From Coriobacteriia bacterium (GTDB lineage: Bacteria > Actinomycetota > Coriobacteriia > WRKU01 > JAENWW01): a stretch of DNA of 64,000 nucleotides. Positions 1 through 9,407 of the stretch are shown here, one piece after another. The DNA lies in assembly GCA_016649875.1 (NCBI GenBank), contig JAENWW010000001.1:124001-188000 (forward strand), given 5' to 3'. Position numbers and translations under genes: made by a program. Position 1 is the first letter of the stretch, and each line of letters starts with the position of its first letter. The notes below the pieces were generated by a model that did no database searches, was not told where the DNA came from, and was given only the letters and a program-made list of their open reading frames with translations.

Positions 1-1459
1 CGGTAAAGAACCCACGTTCGGTGGCGATTTTTTCGAAGAGCGGATTGACCTCGACGAGGCGATCTTTGTCCATGACGGTGCGCACATAGGAGACGGCGAA
101 CAACGGCTCGACTCCGGATGAACACGAAGCGATTATAGAGAGTGTGCCGGTCGGAGCTATGGTGGTGACGGTCGCGTTGCGAATGGGCTCGGCGCCTTTT
201 TTGTCATAAATCGAACCCTTGAAGTTGGGGAACGCTCCGCGCGCTTGTCCCAAAATACGCGACTCGGCTTTCGCCTCGTCATCAATGAATTTCATGAGCT
301 TTTCGCCGAGAGCGACCGCCTCTTCGGTGTTATAGCCGATGCCGAGGCGGATGAGCATATCGGCCCATGCCATGACACCGAGACCGACCTTACGGTTGCC
401 GCGAACGAGCTTGTCGATTTCGGGCAACGGATAGTTGTTGACCTCGATGACGTCGTCGAGAAAATGGATCGCTCTGTGCGTGACATCTTTGAGCTTGTCC
501 CAATCGACTTCGAGACCTTTCTTGCCCTCTTTAAGCATGCGTGACAGATTGATGGAGCCCAGGTTGCACGCTTCATACGGGAGCAACGGCTGCTCGCCGC
601 AGGGGTTGGTCGCTTCGAATTCTCCGAGTTTAGGCGTCGGGTTTGCGCGATTCATGCGATCGATGAAAATGATGCCGGGGTCGCCTGTCGCCCACGCGAG
701 ATTTATGATGAGGTCATAGACCTCGGCGGCGTTCAACGTGCCGGCCGGCTTTTTATCGCGAGGATCGTAGAGTGTGTAATCGGTTCCCGCTTTGACGGCG
801 CGTATGAATTCCTCAGTGATTGCAACGGATATGTTGAAGTTGGCGAAATCACCGTTTTCCTTGCAGGTGATGAACTCCATGACATCGGGATGGTCGATAC
901 GCAGTACGCCCATGTTGGCGCCGCGACGAGTGCCACCCTGCTTGACCGCTTCGGTCGCCTGATTGAACACACGCATGAAGGACACGGGACCGCTTGAAAC
1001 ACCTTGGGTGGTGCGAACCGAGGCTCCCGATCCGCGAAGACGCGAGAATGAGAAGCCCGTGCCTCCACCCGACTTGTGGATGAGCGCGGTGTCACGGACG
1101 GCACCGAAGATTTCTTCCATCGAGTCGCCGATGGGAAGCACGAAGCAAGCGGAAAGCTGTTGAAGATCGCGACCTGCGTTCATGAGCGTCGGCGAATTGG
1201 GGAGGAATTCGAGATTCGACATGAGACGGTAGAAATCCGCGGCGGTTCTCTGGGCGGTTTCCTCATCGGCTCCGAAAAGAATCTCTGCAGAAGCGATATT
1301 TTCCGCAACGCGATCGAACATATCGCTCGGTTTTTCCACCGCGTTGCCCTCCTCATCTTTTTTGAGATAGCGGCGTTTTAGAACCGTCAACGCATTCGGA
1401 GTGAGCAGCGTATCGACCTCACGTGTGAAGCCGTTTTTCGTTGTTGCTTTTTTAGCCAT
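1..1459 (-). CDS. nrdJ: Vitamin B12-dependent (class II) ribonucleotide reductase, C-terminus cut off by window edge
   Basis: Reduces ribonucleotides to deoxyribonucleotides in the cytoplasm with an adenosylcobalamin radical. About 486 residues from the N-terminus are visible, and the frame is still open at base 1. The sequence has the class II signatures [16 protein letters not shown], the segment [14 protein letters not shown], and the active-site motif [18 protein letters not shown] with the catalytic Cys at about residue 287. [18 protein letters not shown] segment follows nearer the window edge. The ATG at 1457-1459 is preceded by GGAAGG at good spacing. Its upstream region carries two NrdR-like boxes. 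A B12-independent class III enzyme is encoded at 54052, so the two are probably alternatives. The family call is confident. The tail with the redox-active Cys pair cannot be seen. Confidence 0.93.
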   Translation of the reverse strand, partial: MAKKATTKNGFTREVDTLLTPNALTVLKRRYLKKDEEGNAVEKPSDMFDRVAENIASAEILFGADEETAQRTAADFYRLMSNLEFLPNSPTLMNAGRDLQQLSACFVLPIGDSMEEIFGAVRDTALIHKSGGGTGFSFSRLRGSGASVRTTQGVSSGPVSFMRVFNQATEAVKQGGTRRGANMGVLRIDHPDVMEFITCKENGDFANFNISVAITEEFIRAVKAGTDYTLYDPRDKKPAGTLNAAEVYDLIINLAWATGDPGIIFIDRMNRANPTPKLGEFEATNPCGEQPLLPYEACNLGSINLSRMLKEGKKGLEVDWDKLKDVTHRAIHFLDDVIEVNNYPLPEIDKLVRGNRKVGLGVMAWADMLIRLGIGYNTEEAVALGEKLMKFIDDEAKAESRILGQARGAFPNFKGSIYDKKGAEPIRNATVTTIAPTGTLSIIASCSSGVEPLFAVSYVRTVMDKDRLVEVNPLFEKIATERGFFT

Positions 1460-1552
1460 GTTTCTACCTTCCGCCCTTATCCCGATTCCGTTTCAAGTAT
1501 AAAAAAGGTCTTTTATCTGTAAAAAAGACTTTTTGAGACGTAGCCGCAAGAA

Positions 1553-1599
1553 CCACTACATCTATTGGTTTCTCCATGGTACTCCACAAGATATTGTGG
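1553..1599 (-). promoter_or_regulatory. Pair of NrdR-box-like palindromes upstream of nrdJ
   Basis: Two 16-bp imperfect palindromes lie at 1553-1568 (CCACTACATCTATTGG) and 1584-1599 (CCACAAGATATTGTGG). Their starts are exactly 31 bp apart, about three helical turns. The known NrdR box is close to acaCwAtATaTwGtgt and usually occurs as a pair 31-32 bp apart before nrd operons. The second box matches 9 of the 10 core positions, the first 7 of 10. They sit 94-140 bp upstream of the nrdJ start codon, where the promoter should be. NrdR itself is not in the window. The assignment rests on motif and spacing only. Confidence 0.6.
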
Positions 1600-1641
1600 T
1601 GTCTATACCCTGTCTTGAGAAATATGGGATATTTGAAAAGA

Positions 1642-4290
1642 CTATTTCGCCTGAGCCCATGTGGGACCGACGGCATTCGAAACTTTGAGGGGAACGAGAA
1701 AATAGGCCACCTGCGCCATGCTGTCGGAGGCCATCGCCGACAGGGTTTCGATCTCTGATTTCGGTACTTCGAAAAGAAGTTCGTCGTGAACCTGCAAAAG
1801 GAGGCGAGCGTTGAATTTTTCATCCTTCAAGCGCTTATTCACCGCAATCATAGCCAATTTGATGAGGTCGGCGGCTGTTCCTTGCATGGGATGGTTCATC
1901 GCCGTCCGCTCACCGAACGCACGGACGTTGTGCGAAGGACTCGAAAGCTCGGGAATGTGCCGTTTGCGGTGAAACGACGTCTCAACCCATCCCTGCTCCT
2001 TGGCGCTCGTCTTCAAACTTTCCAGATAAGTTTTGACACGCGGATACGCATCGTAATAACGATCTATCATCGCCTGTGCTTCGCCGATCGGAATGCCCAG
2101 AGAAAGTCCGAGTGCGTGGGCCCCCTGGCCGTAGACGATGCCGAAGTTGACCGCTTTGGCGCGCGAACGCATTCTCGCATCGACGGCCGAAGCATCGATT
2201 CCGAAAATCTTGGCCGCAGTCGCCGCATGGAAATCGGCCCCGCTCGTAAACGCTTCGATGAGCCCTTCGTCATGACTCAAGTGGGCCAACACGCGCAACT
2301 CGATTTGAGAGTAATCGACGCTCATAATCGACCAGTCTTTTTCACCGGGAATGAACGCTTGTCGAATTCGGCGCCCGAGTTCGGTGCGGACGGGGATGTT
2401 TTGCAAGTTCGGATTCGACGAGGACAGCCGTCCTGTCGCCGCCACCGTTTGGTTGAAGCTCGTATGCAGCCGATGATCGGTCGCCAAAAGGCGCGGAAGA
2501 GCTTCGATGTAGGTCGATTGCAATTTGTTGTACTCGCGATAGGTTGCAATCTTTCCGACGATTGGGTGTTTGTCGACAAGCCCGTCCAAAACAGCTGAAT
2601 TCGTCGAGAAACCCGTTTTCGTCTTTTTCCCCGTCGGCAAGCCGAGATCGACGAACAACACTTCGCCGAGCTGCTTGGGCGAGTCGACGTTGAAGTCCCT
2701 GCCGGCCAGCTCGATGATTTCACCGCGCAGATCTTCGATGATTTCACGGCCCTCTTTTTGAAGCGTCGCCAAAAAATCGACATCGAGAGCGACTCCCGTA
2801 CGTTCGATATCGGCCAAAACGAGCGTCAACGGCATCTCGATGGATGTGAACAGTTCATAGCTGTCGTCGACCTTCAAGTCGCGTGTGAGCACGGCTGCGA
2901 GACGAGCGATGACATCGGCTTCATAGCAGACCGCCGAGACGCCACTCTCGGCGAGCGGAGCTTCATACTCCACGCCGAGGTAATCCATGCAAAGCGCAGA
3001 AAGTGAATAATCGGTGCGACTCGATTCAAGGAGATAGGCCGCCACCGACACATCGAAATAGCGCGACGAGTCGAGTTTATCGCGTTCAACCCGAGCGACA
3101 ATCGCCGAATCCGGAGGATAGATTTCTTGAAGCAGTGACTTGATATTGAGCGAGGCGATGGTATCCCGTTCAAAAAGTTCGCACAGACGCGTCAAGGCTT
3201 CTTCCCCGTTTACCCGGCTATCGCCGGAAACTCCTCCGGTACCGATGCCCAGTTTGATTTCATTGTCGAAAAGAGACTCCCCCGTCTTATCCAACGAGAC
3301 TCCGATGAAAGGACTCGCCTCGACGAGTTTATCCATTTCTTGTTGCATGTCCTCGGTCAGTTCGGCGACCTCATCTAAAGATCTGTCATCGCGACCGTAT
3401 GACAACAGTTTCGTCAAAGGTGCGCGCATTCTCAATTTCATAAAGGCATCGGTCATCTTCTGTACGTCCCACGCACCGAAATCGATATTCTTCAAGTCGA
3501 GGTCGATGGGTACGTCGCGCGCAATGGTGGCCACGATTCTCGAAGAATAGGCGGCTTGTTTATTTTCCACGAGCGACGCGCCGGCGCGACCCGAAATCTC
3601 TCCGGCCTGCGCGGCCTCTATGACCGCATCGAGCGTTTCATATTCCCTGAGTAAACGGGATGCCGTCTTCTCACCGATACCGGGAACACCGGGGATATTG
3701 TCGCTCGGATCGCCCTTGAGCCCCAGATAGTCGACCACTTGGCAGGGGTTGAGGCCATAGCGCTCGCACACCCCTTCAGGTGTGACGATATCCAAATCGC
3801 CCATCCCTTTTTTCGTGGTCACCACCGAAGTTTTCTCGGTTATCAATTGATACGCATCTCTGTCACCGGTACCGAGATAGACGCGATACTCGTCAAGTTC
3901 GCCTCGAAGGGAAAGCGTGCCGAGGATATCGTCGCCCTCCCAATTCTGCACTTTCACAACAGGCACGTTCATAGCGACGAGCAGTTCCTCCATAAGTGCG
4001 AACTGAGGTTTGAGAAGAGGATCGGTCGGAGGACGCTGCATCTTATATTGTGCGAGCGCCTCAAAACGAAAAGCCGGTTTTCCGGCGTCGAATGCCACCA
4101 CCACCGCATCGGGCTTAAGTTCACCGAGTGTTTTGGCCAATATGGACAAAAAGCCGAAGACGGCGTTCGTCGGTTGTCCGTCGGGAGCGCTCAGCGCAGA
4201 ATTAATCGCGTGAAACGCCCGATGCATCCACGAATTACCGTCCACTATCAGAAGCGAGCGGGATGCTGATTTCAGTCGCGAATCGGTCAT
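1642..4290 (-). CDS. polA: DNA polymerase I, proofreading site apparently lost
   Basis: Fills gaps and removes RNA primers during replication and repair. It has 882 residues, a normal family length. The N-terminal 5'-nuclease domain keeps its acidic residues (LLIVDGNSWMHRAFHA, VAFDAGKPAFR, WEGDDILG, GTGDRDAYQL, GDPSDNIPGVPGIGEKTA). The polymerase domain has motif A (SVDYSQIELRVLAHLS), motif B (RAKAVNFGIVYGQGAHALG) and motif C (LLLQVHDELLFEV). In the middle domain, the place of the Exo I DxE motif reads FIGVSLDKTGE and Exo II keeps only NIK without its aspartate, so 3'-5' exonuclease activity is probably absent, as in several Gram-positive Pol I enzymes. The start ATG overlaps the stop of the upstream membrane-protein gene (ATGA), so the two are translationally coupled. 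Confidence 0.97.
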   Translation of the reverse strand: MTDSRLKSASRSLLIVDGNSWMHRAFHAINSALSAPDGQPTNAVFGFLSILAKTLGELKPDAVVVAFDAGKPAFRFEALAQYKMQRPPTDPLLKPQFALMEELLVAMNVPVVKVQNWEGDDILGTLSLRGELDEYRVYLGTGDRDAYQLITEKTSVVTTKKGMGDLDIVTPEGVCERYGLNPCQVVDYLGLKGDPSDNIPGVPGIGEKTASRLLREYETLDAVIEAAQAGEISGRAGASLVENKQAAYSSRIVATIARDVPIDLDLKNIDFGAWDVQKMTDAFMKLRMRAPLTKLLSYGRDDRSLDEVAELTEDMQQEMDKLVEASPFIGVSLDKTGESLFDNEIKLGIGTGGVSGDSRVNGEEALTRLCELFERDTIASLNIKSLLQEIYPPDSAIVARVERDKLDSSRYFDVSVAAYLLESSRTDYSLSALCMDYLGVEYEAPLAESGVSAVCYEADVIARLAAVLTRDLKVDDSYELFTSIEMPLTLVLADIERTGVALDVDFLATLQKEGREIIEDLRGEIIELAGRDFNVDSPKQLGEVLFVDLGLPTGKKTKTGFSTNSAVLDGLVDKHPIVGKIATYREYNKLQSTYIEALPRLLATDHRLHTSFNQTVAATGRLSSSNPNLQNIPVRTELGRRIRQAFIPGEKDWSIMSVDYSQIELRVLAHLSHDEGLIEAFTSGADFHAATAAKIFGIDASAVDARMRSRAKAVNFGIVYGQGAHALGLSLGIPIGEAQAMIDRYYDAYPRVKTYLESLKTSAKEQGWVETSFHRKRHIPELSSPSHNVRAFGERTAMNHPMQGTAADLIKLAMIAVNKRLKDEKFNARLLLQVHDELLFEVPKSEIETLSAMASDSMAQVAYFLVPLKVSNAVGPTWAQAK

Positions 4291-4847
4291 TTGGTAAAAA
4301 TCATCTTTTCGGCTTTACGGGCTTTGACGCCGACGTAAATCGAAGCGATACCGCCGAAAAGTGTTATAAAAGCGAAGATGAGCACCATCGTGTTCAACAT
4401 GAAATAGACGTTACTTATGAGAAAACAAGCCAGCAGCACTTCTATGAATCCGACGAGCGCCTCTGAGTAATCCTTTACGTTGAGACCTCCGAAGATAGTG
4501 GTAACCCCGACGAATAGACCACCGAAAAGCCAGATATAGGCGAGTGTGCTCGTAAGTGCAGCGGTCTTGACGACCATTTCCGCGCCCGAGGCGGGAAAGA
4601 CTATCCAAGCACCGACAAAAACACCGGCCGCGCCACCGATGAGCTTCAAGCCCCACCGCGTGCGGTCGAAATATAATCCGATGAGTTTGATGATTCCGCC
4701 GACAAGCCAAAAGAGACCGATGGTCCAAACTGCCAGCGATATGAGAGGAAGCGGTCGTATGAACAACATGAGTGAGACCAAAACAAGGCACACACCATAA
4801 ACAACGGGCGCCATCCAAGCGTTTGAGAAAAGTGATGTATCCCTCAT
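4287..4847 (-). CDS. DUF308/HdeD-like small membrane protein
   Basis: A 186-residue protein that is almost entirely hydrophobic, with about six transmembrane segments in three helix pairs. The alternation of short loops (FDRTRWGLKLIGG, LNVKDYSEALVG) and the closing charged tail KARKAEKMIFTK resemble the DUF308 (HdeD-like) family. No catalytic motif is visible and the role is unknown. A GGAGGG ribosome-binding site precedes the ATG at 4845-4847. The stop codon shares bases with the polA start (ATGA), which puts both in one transcript. A functional link to DNA repair is not implied. The family call is moderately sure. Confidence 0.65.
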   Translation of the reverse strand: MRDTSLFSNAWMAPVVYGVCLVLVSLMLFIRPLPLISLAVWTIGLFWLVGGIIKLIGLYFDRTRWGLKLIGGAAGVFVGAWIVFPASGAEMVVKTAALTSTLAYIWLFGGLFVGVTTIFGGLNVKDYSEALVGFIEVLLACFLISNVYFMLNTMVLIFAFITLFGGIASIYVGVKARKAEKMIFTK

Positions 4848-4924
4848 CGTGCGCCCTCCATTTTCCTCTCAAAACCCGCCTTGACACGTCACGTCGTCCT
4901 TTTTCATATAGTAACACGAAAGGA

Positions 4925-5632
4925 TTAGTGGGAACGCCAGAGATATCCCATGCCACGCACCGTCTCGAGACGTGCAGCCGAGGCCGGATCGAGTTTGGCA
5001 CGCACACGGCGCACATGAACGTCGACCGTACGCGATCCACCGTAATATTGCCCACCCCACACCCGTCGTAAAAGCTCCTCGCGCGTATGGGCTCTGTCGG
5101 CATGGGTGACTAAAAATGCCAGGAGGGCATATTCGAGATAGGCAAAATCGAGAGGCTGTCCGTTCGCGCGGACTTGGTAGGTCGCCGTGTCGATCGTCAG
5201 GGAGCCGTCACTGACCATCTCATCGGCGGCGGGAGCCTCTTTCGGCCAGAGGAGAAAGCGCAATCTCGTTGCAACTTCGATTTCGAGTGCCCCTTCCAAA
5301 AAGAAGTCGCAACGGATTCGCTCCGGAAAATGCACCGCTTGCACACGCGATTCCGAAATACGTACAAGCGCACACAAACGTCGAGCCCCGGGGATGGCGC
5401 TCGCCTGAATACGCTCGATGGTTTCGAGTAGCACGGATGTCTGATCCCCTGCGTCCGATAGCACCGCATCGAATCCACCGAGCGATACTCGGCGTTGGGC
5501 ATCACTGAGGGAGGACCATGCGACAGTTACAGGCATGGTGCTTGCAACTGTCGCAATCTCGGCACGGAAGAATTCGTCGCTTGAAATCACCAGTACTGTT
5601 TTCGAGAGTGCTGCTTTCAAAAGACTTCCCAT
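4925..5632 (-). CDS. GlnR-like orphan response regulator with winged-helix DNA-binding domain
   Basis: About 235 residues. The N-terminal half (residues 1-120) has a degenerate receiver fold: an acidic SDE near the first strand and an aspartate in AVLSDAGD at the phosphorylation position, but an arginine (CALVRIS) where the conserved lysine should be. The C-terminal OmpR/PhoB winged helix contains ALLAFLVTHADRAHTREELL and YYGGSRTVDVHVRRVRAKLD. That segment is highly typical of actinobacterial GlnR, the global nitrogen regulator, which also has an atypical receiver and no partner kinase. The gene follows glnA by 60 bp on the same strand and no kinase gene adjoins it. The ATG at 5630-5632 is chosen because GGGAGG lies 8 nt upstream; an upstream GTG at 5641 overlaps that site. 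The GlnR call is an inference from the domain and the context. Confidence 0.7.
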   Translation of the reverse strand: MGSLLKAALSKTVLVISSDEFFRAEIATVASTMPVTVAWSSLSDAQRRVSLGGFDAVLSDAGDQTSVLLETIERIQASAIPGARRLCALVRISESRVQAVHFPERIRCDFFLEGALEIEVATRLRFLLWPKEAPAADEMVSDGSLTIDTATYQVRANGQPLDFAYLEYALLAFLVTHADRAHTREELLRRVWGGQYYGGSRTVDVHVRRVRAKLDPASAARLETVRGMGYLWRSH

Positions 5633-5692
5633 GCCGACCACCTCCCTATGCTCGTTCTTTACCCTAGAGCACTACCGTATTGCCGCGAAAAA

Positions 5693-7030
5693 CTAGATGA
5701 CGCTCAAGTATCTGTCGAGCTCCCAAGGAGTGACGCTCTTGATGTAGTCGGCCCACTCGGCTTTGCGGTTCTCGACATAGAACGAGTGGATGTGCTCACC
5801 GAGAATCTCTTTCATGGTCTCGGACTTCTCGAACAAATCGATTGCCTCGCCGAGGTCCTTCGGCAACGTCTTGATTCCCGCTGCATCGAGTTCTGCCGGG
5901 GTCATTTCGAAGATGTCGTTGGTCGCCTCGGGCATGAGCTCGAGCTCCTCTTCGATACCCTTGAGGCCGGCGCCGAGCATGACGGCGAATGAGAGGTAGG
6001 GGTTACACGCGGGATCCGGTGAGCGAAGCTCGATACGGGTTGCGAGTTCCTTGCCGGGCTTGTACATCGGAACGCGAACCATGGCGGAACGGTTACGACG
6101 CGCCCATGATACATATACCGGAGCTTCGTAGCCGGGAACGAGACGCTTGTAGCTGTTCACCAACGGGTTGGTGATTGCGCAGAACTCCGGAGCATACTTC
6201 AAGAGACCGGCGATGTAGTGCTTGGCGATCTTCGAAAGGTTGTAGCCCTGAGGATCGTTTGCATCGAAGAATGCGTTGCCGTCCTCGGTGAAGAGCGACT
6301 GGTGCGTGTGCATACCGGAACCGTTCTCGCCATCAAGCGGCTTAGGCATGAAGGTTGCATAAACTCCGTTGTGGAGGGCGACTTCTTTAACCGTCAAGCG
6401 ATAGGTCATGACGGCGTCTGCCATTGCGAGAGCCTCACAGTAACGAAGGTCGATCTCGTGCTGCGAAGGAGCAACCTCATGGTGGCTGTACTCGACCGGA
6501 ATACCGAGCTTCTCAAGAGTGAGCACGGTATCGCGACGAAGGTCGCTGGCTAAGTCGAGAGGAGTCAAATCGAAATAACCACCCTGGTCGAGAGGCTCAC
6601 ATGACTTGTCATCTTTGAAGTAGAAAAACTCGAGCTCGGGACCGACATACATGGTGTATCCCCTATCCGCGGCTTTTGCGAGCATGCGCTTGAGGGCGAA
6701 ACGAGGATCGCCGGCAAAGCTCGAACCGTCGGGGCGGACGATGTCGCAGAACATGCGTGCGACGCCGTGCTCATTGGGGCGCCAAGGGAGGATTTGGAAG
6801 GTATTCGCATCGGGATACGCAACCATGTCGGACTCTTCGATACGAGTGAAGCCATCGATCGATGAGCCGTCGAAGCCCATTCCCTCTTCAAACGCACCTT
6901 CGATTTCAGTCTCGGTCACGGCAAACGACTTCATGACACCGAGAACGTCGGTGAACCAAAATCGTACGAACTTCACCCCGCGCTCTTTGATGGTGGTCAG
7001 TACATAATCTTTATCTAATCCTGCTGCCAT
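5693..7030 (-). CDS. glnA: Glutamine synthetase type I (alpha-like subtype)
   Basis: Makes glutamine from glutamate, ammonia and ATP as a cytoplasmic dodecamer. The 445-residue length matches the short GSI-alpha subtype of Bacillus and relatives, which lacks the insertion and the adenylylated tyrosine of the beta subtype. Visible signatures are the N-terminal latch FDGSSIDGF, the metal-binding stretch YVGPELEFFYF, HHEVAPSQHEIDLRY, FMPKPLDGENGSGMHTHQSL with its substrate-binding Asn-Gly, and the arginine-rich NRSAMVRVPMYKPG. A TCCTCC complement (GGAGGA) precedes the start. It is the fifth gene of the leftward operon that begins with the Hdr-like gene, 66 bp after the glutamate synthase GXGXG gene. 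It therefore pairs directly with glutamate synthase for the GS/GOGAT cycle. Confidence 0.97.
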   Translation of the reverse strand: MAAGLDKDYVLTTIKERGVKFVRFWFTDVLGVMKSFAVTETEIEGAFEEGMGFDGSSIDGFTRIEESDMVAYPDANTFQILPWRPNEHGVARMFCDIVRPDGSSFAGDPRFALKRMLAKAADRGYTMYVGPELEFFYFKDDKSCEPLDQGGYFDLTPLDLASDLRRDTVLTLEKLGIPVEYSHHEVAPSQHEIDLRYCEALAMADAVMTYRLTVKEVALHNGVYATFMPKPLDGENGSGMHTHQSLFTEDGNAFFDANDPQGYNLSKIAKHYIAGLLKYAPEFCAITNPLVNSYKRLVPGYEAPVYVSWARRNRSAMVRVPMYKPGKELATRIELRSPDPACNPYLSFAVMLGAGLKGIEEELELMPEATNDIFEMTPAELDAAGIKTLPKDLGEAIDLFEKSETMKEILGEHIHSFYVENRKAEWADYIKSVTPWELDRYLSVI

Positions 7031-7096
7031 GTTTTCCTCCTAAACAAATTTCCAACTCTTTTGAATACGGATTTTTCTGTTCCGCAGGTAGAGCCG

Positions 7097-7945
7097 TTAT
7101 AGCGGTGCGTACAAATTGCCATACGGCCGCGAAGACGTCGGGGAAAGTTTCGTCCATTTCGACGACAAAAGTTCCTCGAGAAGCTCGGCGGGATCAGAGC
7201 CGAAATCGGTCGCAAACAACTCGACGTATTTTTCCAGATGCTTTTTGATAGAGGCGAGGTCTTTTTCCTCCGCCGCAAAGATTCCGACTTCTTTTCCGCA
7301 CTGAAAGGGCTGAATTTCTCCGCGAAGATAGATCACACCGCCGTGCATCCCCGTGCCGATATAATTGCCGACGAGCGGTTGATCGGAGCGTTGGCCTTGG
7401 CTGTCGAGGCCGAGCAAGATGAGCTCCCCTCCGGCCATGTACTCACCGAAGAAATCGCGCGCGCAACCGCCTGCGACGATGAGCGGCTTGTGCGATTTGA
7501 ACTCCTTCATGTGAATGCCGACGCGGTAACCCACATCGTCTCTGATGTATACAGCACCGCCGCGCATACCGTAACCGATGACATCGCCGGCGTGCCCATG
7601 AATATACACTTCACCGGAATCCATGGTGTTTCCGACACCGTCTTGTGCGTTCGCGAGCACTTCGACGGTGGCACCGCCCATAAACATCGCGAGATCTTGA
7701 CCGGCTACTCCCTCGACGATGATGGTGACGTCTTTGGCAACGATTCCGTCTCCGATATAGCGTTGTCCGTTGATACCTTGCAAGACGATGCGATGGGCGC
7801 CTTCTTCGATTGCAGCCCGTACCGTCTCGTTGACCTGCTTGTAATAGATGGACTTACATTGAACGATCGCTGTTTTCTCAGCGCCTTCACCGGAAAAAGC
7901 GATGCTGGGTTGTGTCTGATAATATCCTGTGATTACTTCTGACAT
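7097..7945 (-). CDS. Glutamate synthase, GXGXG (structural, C-terminal) domain subunit
   Basis: About 282 residues corresponding to the right-handed beta-helix GXGXG domain that closes bacterial GltB, here a separate polypeptide as in archaeal-type glutamate synthases. Repeated glycine turns are obvious: VEGVAGQDLAMFMGG, GEVYIHGHAGDVIGYGMRGG, AGGCARDFFGEYMAGG, and YIGTGMHGGVIYLRG. The start is taken at the ATG at 7943-7945 (MSEVITGYY) because GGGGAG precedes it and because the longer frame would run into the neighbouring subunit gene. It follows the FMN-domain gene by 13 bp. The domain has no catalytic residues of its own; it scaffolds the ammonia tunnel between the other two parts. Confidence 0.92.
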   Translation of the reverse strand: MSEVITGYYQTQPSIAFSGEGAEKTAIVQCKSIYYKQVNETVRAAIEEGAHRIVLQGINGQRYIGDGIVAKDVTIIVEGVAGQDLAMFMGGATVEVLANAQDGVGNTMDSGEVYIHGHAGDVIGYGMRGGAVYIRDDVGYRVGIHMKEFKSHKPLIVAGGCARDFFGEYMAGGELILLGLDSQGQRSDQPLVGNYIGTGMHGGVIYLRGEIQPFQCGKEVGIFAAEEKDLASIKKHLEKYVELFATDFGSDPAELLEELLSSKWTKLSPTSSRPYGNLYAPL

Positions 7946-7958
7946 AGTCTCTTCTCCC

Positions 7959-9407
7959 CTACATTCCGGCAGGCTTGACGCCGAGAATTTTACAGGTCTG
8001 CTCATCGAGGTCGACCGCACGAAGTCTCTCACGCGAACCGCGCAACGATTCGATGGCGTTCACGCCGAGGGCTCCCAATATCTCTTGAAGCTCGTGACTC
8101 CACGCATTGACGAGGTTCACCAGACGCTGCGCGCCCTCTTCCGGATCGAGGCGTCGCGTGAGCTCGGGCTTTTGCGTAGTCAAGCCCCAGCTGCAGCAAC
8201 CCGTATGACATCCTTGGCACAAGTGACAGCCGAGCGCGATGAGCGCCGCACTGCCGATTGCACACGAATCCGCGCCCAATGCGATGGCCTTTGCGAGATC
8301 TGCCGAGGAACGAATGGAGCCGGCGGCGATGATACTCGCCTGTTGGCGGATCCCCTCGTCGCGAAGCCTCTGGTCGACGACCGCGATGGCGATTTCAAGA
8401 GGAATACCGACGTTATCGCGAATGACGGCGGGAGCAGCTCCCGTGCCGCCTCTGAAACCGTCGAGATATACGTAGTCCGCACCGGCGCGAACGACGCCCG
8501 ATGCGATTGCACCGACATTGTTGACGCAGGCGATTTTAACGCCGACCGGCTTGTAGCCGCTCGCCTCTTTCAGCGAATAGATGAGCTGGCGCAAATCTTC
8601 AATCGAATAGATATCGTGGTGAGGAGCCGGGCTGATGGCATCGGTTCCCTGCGGAATCATGCGCGTCACCGACACTTCTTGGTTGATCTTCTCACCAGGG
8701 AGGTGCCCGCCGATTCCCGGCTTTGCACCTTGTCCCACTTTGATCTCGATGGCAGCACCGCGGTTGAGATACTCGGGGTCGACGCCGAAACGTCCCGACG
8801 CGACCTGTACGATGACGTTGTCTTGATAGGGATAGAGGTCGGCGTGCAATCCGCCCTCACCGGTGTTCATCAAAATACCCAAGCGCGAAGCTGCCATCGC
8901 CATGGACTTGTGGACGTTGAGGCTGACCGCGCCGTAGCTCATCGGCGCAAAGGTCAACGGAGTCTCGATCTTGATGGCCGGGCCCTTTTCCGCGTTGCCC
9001 AGATAGGTACGCAATTCCATCGGCTCACGGAGCGGATCGATGGAAGGGTTGGTGACTTGGCAGGCGTCGAGCACAAGGTGATCGAAAATCGACTGCTGCG
9101 GACGCGAAGCACCCATCGACGTCAGGAGGACGCCGCCGGTTGCCGCCTGCCTCCATATGTTTTTACGCGTCTGAGGCTCCCAGTTCGCGTTCTCGCGATA
9201 GGCGAGCTCGCTCTTTTTGATGGTGATGCAGTGCGCGGGGCAAAACGTCACGCAGCGGTGGCATGCGCGGCACTTCGAGTCATCGGGAATCGGGCGTTCA
9301 TTGAACTTGTAGACGCCCCACCCGCACTGACCGACGCAGCGACCGCACTTATGACACTTGCTGTAATCGATATCGACATGAAATTCCGGCTGTGTGTAGT
9401 CCTTCAT
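7959..9407 (-). CDS. Glutamate synthase, FMN/iron-sulfur central domain subunit with N-terminal ferredoxin domain
   Basis: 482 residues. The first 60 residues carry two 4Fe-4S motifs, CHKCGRCVGQCGWG and CRACHRCVTFCPAH. The rest is the FMN-binding TIM barrel of glutamate synthase (PMSYGAVS, NTGEGG, QVASGRFGV, KVGQGAKPGIGGHLPG, DGFRGGTGAAP). Near the end lies a cysteine cluster, CHLCQGCHTGCC, which binds the 3Fe-4S centre in relatives. It aminates 2-oxoglutarate with ammonia delivered by the amidotransferase subunit. The ferredoxin-fused form is the archaeal-type arrangement. No NAD(P)H-oxidising GltD lies nearby, so the electron donor may be ferredoxin or the Hdr-like protein upstream. Its ATG directly follows the TAA of the amidotransferase gene. 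Confidence 0.94.
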   Translation of the reverse strand: MKDYTQPEFHVDIDYSKCHKCGRCVGQCGWGVYKFNERPIPDDSKCRACHRCVTFCPAHCITIKKSELAYRENANWEPQTRKNIWRQAATGGVLLTSMGASRPQQSIFDHLVLDACQVTNPSIDPLREPMELRTYLGNAEKGPAIKIETPLTFAPMSYGAVSLNVHKSMAMAASRLGILMNTGEGGLHADLYPYQDNVIVQVASGRFGVDPEYLNRGAAIEIKVGQGAKPGIGGHLPGEKINQEVSVTRMIPQGTDAISPAPHHDIYSIEDLRQLIYSLKEASGYKPVGVKIACVNNVGAIASGVVRAGADYVYLDGFRGGTGAAPAVIRDNVGIPLEIAIAVVDQRLRDEGIRQQASIIAAGSIRSSADLAKAIALGADSCAIGSAALIALGCHLCQGCHTGCCSWGLTTQKPELTRRLDPEEGAQRLVNLVNAWSHELQEILGALGVNAIESLRGSRERLRAVDLDEQTCKILGVKPAGM

